A DNA stretch of 8,111 bases from Bordetella parapertussis (GTDB taxonomy: Bacteria > Pseudomonadota > Gammaproteobacteria > Burkholderiales > SG8-39): assembly GCA_945906975.1 (NCBI GenBank), contig CAMDRY010000127.1, positions 1 through 8,111 of the forward strand, given 5' to 3'. The notes under the pieces were generated by a model, which saw nothing but the letters and a program-made list of their open reading frames with translations, made no database searches and was not told the DNA's origin. Shown here in pieces: positions 6,195 to 8,111 of the stretch (position 1 is its first letter; each line of letters opens with the position of its first letter). Both the position numbers and the translations under genes were made by a program.

Positions 6195-6787
6195 CACAAT
6201 CCTCCGGCGTCAATGACACCGCCTTTAATGGAATACACGCTTTGCACGACACTTATCGCGTTGGTGTTGCCGCCGTAGGCCCAGGCTGACACTTGATAGA
6301 GTTGGGAAAGGCCGCTCGGATCCGGGCCAAGAAGAGTGATATGGAAGCGCGGCCTGTCGCTGTAGGTGTTGACACCGCCATTCGCCGAGGTTGCCAATTG
6401 ACCGGGCGTGTACTGGACGCCAATCTCCACAGCCGCAAGGGATTTCCATGGAACACTGGCCACTTGGGCGCTGGTGAGGGCGGTGTCGCAAATCTGGGTC
6501 GTCGGCGGTGCGGCAGACCCGTCGAGCAGGACGGTGCAAGCCGCACCACTCCCGCCGTTGCCCTGCGCCAACCACCACTCGCCGTATTGCAGTGCGCTTT
6601 GCGCAGAATGTGCTGCGCGCTGCTTCTCGCGCGTGCTGCCGGCGATATTCTCTTGCAGGGCAAAGCTGCGAAACATGCTGGCCGACAGCATCGACAGCAC
6701 CAGCAAAATAAGCAGCGCCGTGACCAGCACAAATCCCCGCCCCCTGCCCGCGCGGCCTGCACAGCGGCGCTCGCCAGCCCGCTTCAT
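6194..6787 (-). CDS. pilX: Minor type IV pilus assembly protein PilX
   Basis: A 197-residue prepilin-like protein of the PilX family. The leader MKRAGERRCAGRAGRGRG (18 residues, strongly basic) ends at the cleavage site G18|F19, followed by the hydrophobic helix FVLVTALLILLVLSMLSASM. Mature position 5 is Thr (T23), not Glu, as expected for PilX and GspK-like proteins. FALQENIAGSTREKQRAAHS at 42-61 is the conserved family segment after the helix, and the C-terminal half ends with LYQVSAWAYGG and a beta-strand SVVQSVYSIKGG. C84 and C100 may pair. The ATG at 6787 overlaps the pilW stop (ATGA), and its own TGA at 6194-6196 overlaps the pilY1 start. In related systems PilX joins PilV, PilW and PilY1 in the tip-initiating complex. 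Confidence 0.93.
   Translation of the reverse strand: MKRAGERRCAGRAGRGRGFVLVTALLILLVLSMLSASMFRSFALQENIAGSTREKQRAAHSAQSALQYGEWWLAQGNGGSGAACTVLLDGSAAPPTTQICDTALTSAQVASVPWKSLAAVEIGVQYTPGQLATSANGGVNTYSDRPRFHITLLGPDPSGLSQLYQVSAWAYGGNTNAISVVQSVYSIKGGVIDAGGL
6201..6205 (-). promoter_or_regulatory. Ribosome binding site of pilY1
   Basis: GGAGG on the minus strand, then ATTGTG, then ATG at 6194. The spacing of six bases favours this ATG; the in-frame GTG at 6197 would be only three bases away. The site lies inside the 3' end of pilX, so pilY1 has its own initiation signal besides coupling. Confidence 0.75.
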
Positions 6788-7518
6788 GTTCTGCTTTGCA
6801 CGTTGATGACCCGGCTAAACTCAATGGGCAGCTGTCCGGGCTGGCCGGCCAGGGGATTCAAGAAGGTCAAGGTCACGCGTACAGAGCGCACGCTCTGCCA
6901 GAGCGCGGTCGTCATTTGCTCAGGATTAAGATACTGGCTAATAGAACCCGTGGCATCCGGGTCTACGCCATATTGGGCGGTCAGGGCACTGATCCCCGCC
7001 ACCAAGGATCGTGCCGCGCCGGCGTTAACCGCGCAGGTCAGCTCGTTGGACACAATCGCAAACGTATTGACATAGGTGAGATCGGCCCCGCTGGAATTTG
7101 AACCGCCATTGCAATTCATGCTGAAATCGGCAGCCGATGCGGCGGCGACAAAGCGAATGCTAATCTGCTGCGGCGCACCGTCCGTCCCAAACACCGATTG
7201 CCCCTCGCCCAAAAACGTGGCATCGACCGGGAAAGCCGTCGCCAGGGTGGCGGTTTGAGGGTTGGGAAAGTAACCGGCCTGCTGGATGATGATGGCCAAC
7301 AGGTTCATGGCCATGCGCTGGTCATCTTGCAACTGGGACAGGGCGCTTTGCGCCACGAAGTTCTGCTTGGTCGACAGAAACAATGAAAACAAACCGGTCA
7401 TCAGGAATAGCGCAATGCTCAGGCTGATCATGATCTCTATCATGGTCAGGCCCTCTTGCCTGGCCCATGCGTGTTTTGCATGCAACCTTGAAGTCACGGC
7501 TGTTAGCCTTGGCGTCAC
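6784..7518 (-). CDS. pilW: Minor type IV pilin PilW
   Basis: A 244-residue prepilin, toward the short end for PilW. The leader is 23 residues and basic; cleavage is at G23|L24, giving a mature start LTMIEIMISLSIALFLMTGL with Glu5 at E28. Then follow FLSTKQNF, SQLQDDQRMAMNLLA and IIQQAGYF (residues 77-84), which match the family's helix end. The segment SLVAGISALTAQYGVDPDAT at 171-190 is the PilW family signature near the C-terminus, followed by LNPEQMTTALWQSVRSVRVT (197-216). C136 and C162 may form a disulfide. The start is a GTG at 7518 overlapping the pilV stop (GTGA); the Shine-Dalgarno match ahead of it is poor, so coupling to pilV probably drives translation. A second in-frame GTG at 7497 cannot be ruled out. 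Known role: core of the minor-pilin priming complex with PilV and PilX. Confidence 0.93.
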   Translation of the reverse strand: MTPRLTAVTSRLHAKHAWARQEGLTMIEIMISLSIALFLMTGLFSLFLSTKQNFVAQSALSQLQDDQRMAMNLLAIIIQQAGYFPNPQTATLATAFPVDATFLGEGQSVFGTDGAPQQISIRFVAAASAADFSMNCNGGSNSSGADLTYVNTFAIVSNELTCAVNAGAARSLVAGISALTAQYGVDPDATGSISQYLNPEQMTTALWQSVRSVRVTLTFLNPLAGQPGQLPIEFSRVINVQSRT

Positions 7519-8054
7519 GGCTGCACCAATAGCACCAGACTCTGCGTGGCTTCCTGCTTGGCCGCATCGAGAATGGCGGGATTAACACCGACATGTCTTT
7601 CACTCCAGCTCACGGTGAGCGTGCATTCGACTTGGGTCGGTGACAGAACAACAGGGCAAGCAAGGGCTGCGGCGCCCCCGGGCAACTGCCGGGTCAAGGC
7701 CGTGCCCCATAGCTTCAAGTCATAGGCCGCCATTTGCACCGGCGTGCAATTGCTGCTTACGCAGTTAGTGTTCTGAGCCTGGAGTGTTGCGTCGCTGAGC
7801 ACAGTGGCGTTCACACTCACATTGGCCGGTGCCAATCGGGCCGCCCCGTAAGCCTTGTTGGCGTGCATGGCGGACGCCATGCCTGCCGCGTGTATGGCGG
7901 CGAGGGCGCGCGATCCGGCCGTTTTGGTATTGCCAATCGCCAGCGCCTGCATCTTGGCCACGCCGAGCAAGCCAACCGCCGTGATGGCCAGCGTGATCAT
8001 GACCTCGATCAGGCTGAAACCCGTGCGCCGCGGGCCGCCACCCGCTTGGCTCAC
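7515..8054 (-). CDS. pilV: Minor type IV pilin PilV
   Basis: A 179-residue prepilin. The leader is 12 residues, MSQAGGGPRRTG; cleavage at G12|F13 gives FSLIEVMITLAITAVGLLGV with Glu5 at E17, and AKMQALAIGNTKTAGSRALA follows as in other PilV proteins. The family features AAYDLKLWGTALTRQLPGG (109-127) and C-terminal CTLTVSW (144-150) are present. Cysteines 98 and 103, and 133 and 144, look like two disulfide pairs. The start chosen is the GTG at 8054. It overlaps the stop of the gene upstream as GTGA, the same arrangement as at the pilV/pilW junction, and GGGG (8062-8065) lies seven bases ahead. An in-frame GTG at 8060 would add two residues but is too close to that site. In related systems PilV joins PilW and PilX in the priming complex under PilY1. 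Confidence 0.93.
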   Translation of the reverse strand: MSQAGGGPRRTGFSLIEVMITLAITAVGLLGVAKMQALAIGNTKTAGSRALAAIHAAGMASAMHANKAYGAARLAPANVSVNATVLSDATLQAQNTNCVSSNCTPVQMAAYDLKLWGTALTRQLPGGAAALACPVVLSPTQVECTLTVSWSERHVGVNPAILDAAKQEATQSLVLLVQP

Positions 8055-8111
8055 AAACACACCCCGGTACCCGATTTTTGGACCGTCATGCGACCCATCT
8101 GGCCAACCGCG
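8051..8111 (-). CDS. 3' end of a FimT/FimU (GspH-type) minor pilin gene
   Basis: Only the last 19 codons are inside the window: AVGQMGRMTVQKSGTGVCL then TGA at 8051-8053. The frame is fixed by the GTGA overlap with pilV. The GQMGRM segment and the cysteine near the end fit the C-terminus of GspH/FimT-type pseudopilins, which often have a (S/P)xGR motif followed by a strand and a Cys. Position first in the fimU-pilV-W-X-Y1-E order supports this strongly. The N-terminal pilin helix is outside the window, so FimU and FimT cannot be told apart. Confidence 0.65.
   Translation of the reverse strand, partial: AVGQMGRMTVQKSGTGVCL

Noticed and set aside
6719..6736. Missing Glu5 in the PilX mature N-terminus as a defect
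   Set aside because: PilX and GspK-like subunits commonly lack Glu5, so Thr at that position is normal for the family.
6293..7075. 260-residue open frame on the plus strand
   Set aside because: It lies opposite pilX and pilW, both of which have clear family motifs; the composition is that of a shadow frame.

Overview
The window looks like chromosomal DNA from a GC-rich betaproteobacterium, most likely of the order Burkholderiales. The main reasons are an intact Bug/TctC-type periplasmic solute-binding protein plus the remnant of a second one (a family strongly expanded in that order), and a type IV pilus minor-pilin operon in the order known from Pseudomonas and the betaproteobacteria. I infer the taxon from gene content only; there is no rRNA or other marker here.

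Layout, all genes on the minus strand. From high to low coordinates the right three quarters hold a tightly packed operon: the 3' end of a FimT/FimU (GspH-type) minor pilin (8051-8111), pilV, pilW, pilX, pilY1 and pilE, ending at 2155. The first four junctions overlap by 1 to 4 bases (GTGA, GTGA, ATGA, TGATG) and pilY1 to pilE is separated by 11 bases, so the set is probably translationally coupled. Its promoter lies upstream, outside the window. No convincing rho-independent terminator is visible after pilE. From 2154 down to 1019 there is about 1.1 kb without an intact gene. It holds the last 28 codons of a second Bug protein, G-rich tandem repeats, possible insertion-sequence end repeats, a 36-codon ORF, and the last 40 codons of what looks like an SPFH/slipin-family protein. 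At the left end (47-1018) is an intact Bug solute-binding protein gene with a clear signal peptide and ribosome binding site.

How the genes work together. FimU/FimT, PilV, PilW, PilX and PilE are prepilins processed at a Gly|Phe or Gly|Leu site. In the characterised systems they form the initiating complex and tip of the type IV pilus, with PilY1 at the very tip as adhesin and regulator. This PilY1 is the most interesting gene. It carries an L-type-lectin-like N-terminal domain where the best-known PilY1 has a von Willebrand A domain. It has the usual beta-propeller with a DxDxDxxxD calcium loop, but with a roughly 64-residue Gly/Thr/Val-rich module of a kind I associate with phage tail and surface proteins inserted in the propeller region. 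It also has an uninterrupted run of eight C in the lectin coding region that could allow on/off switching. I see no wholly undescribed system; the unusual points are variations on the pilus tip and scars in the 1.1 kb decayed stretch.
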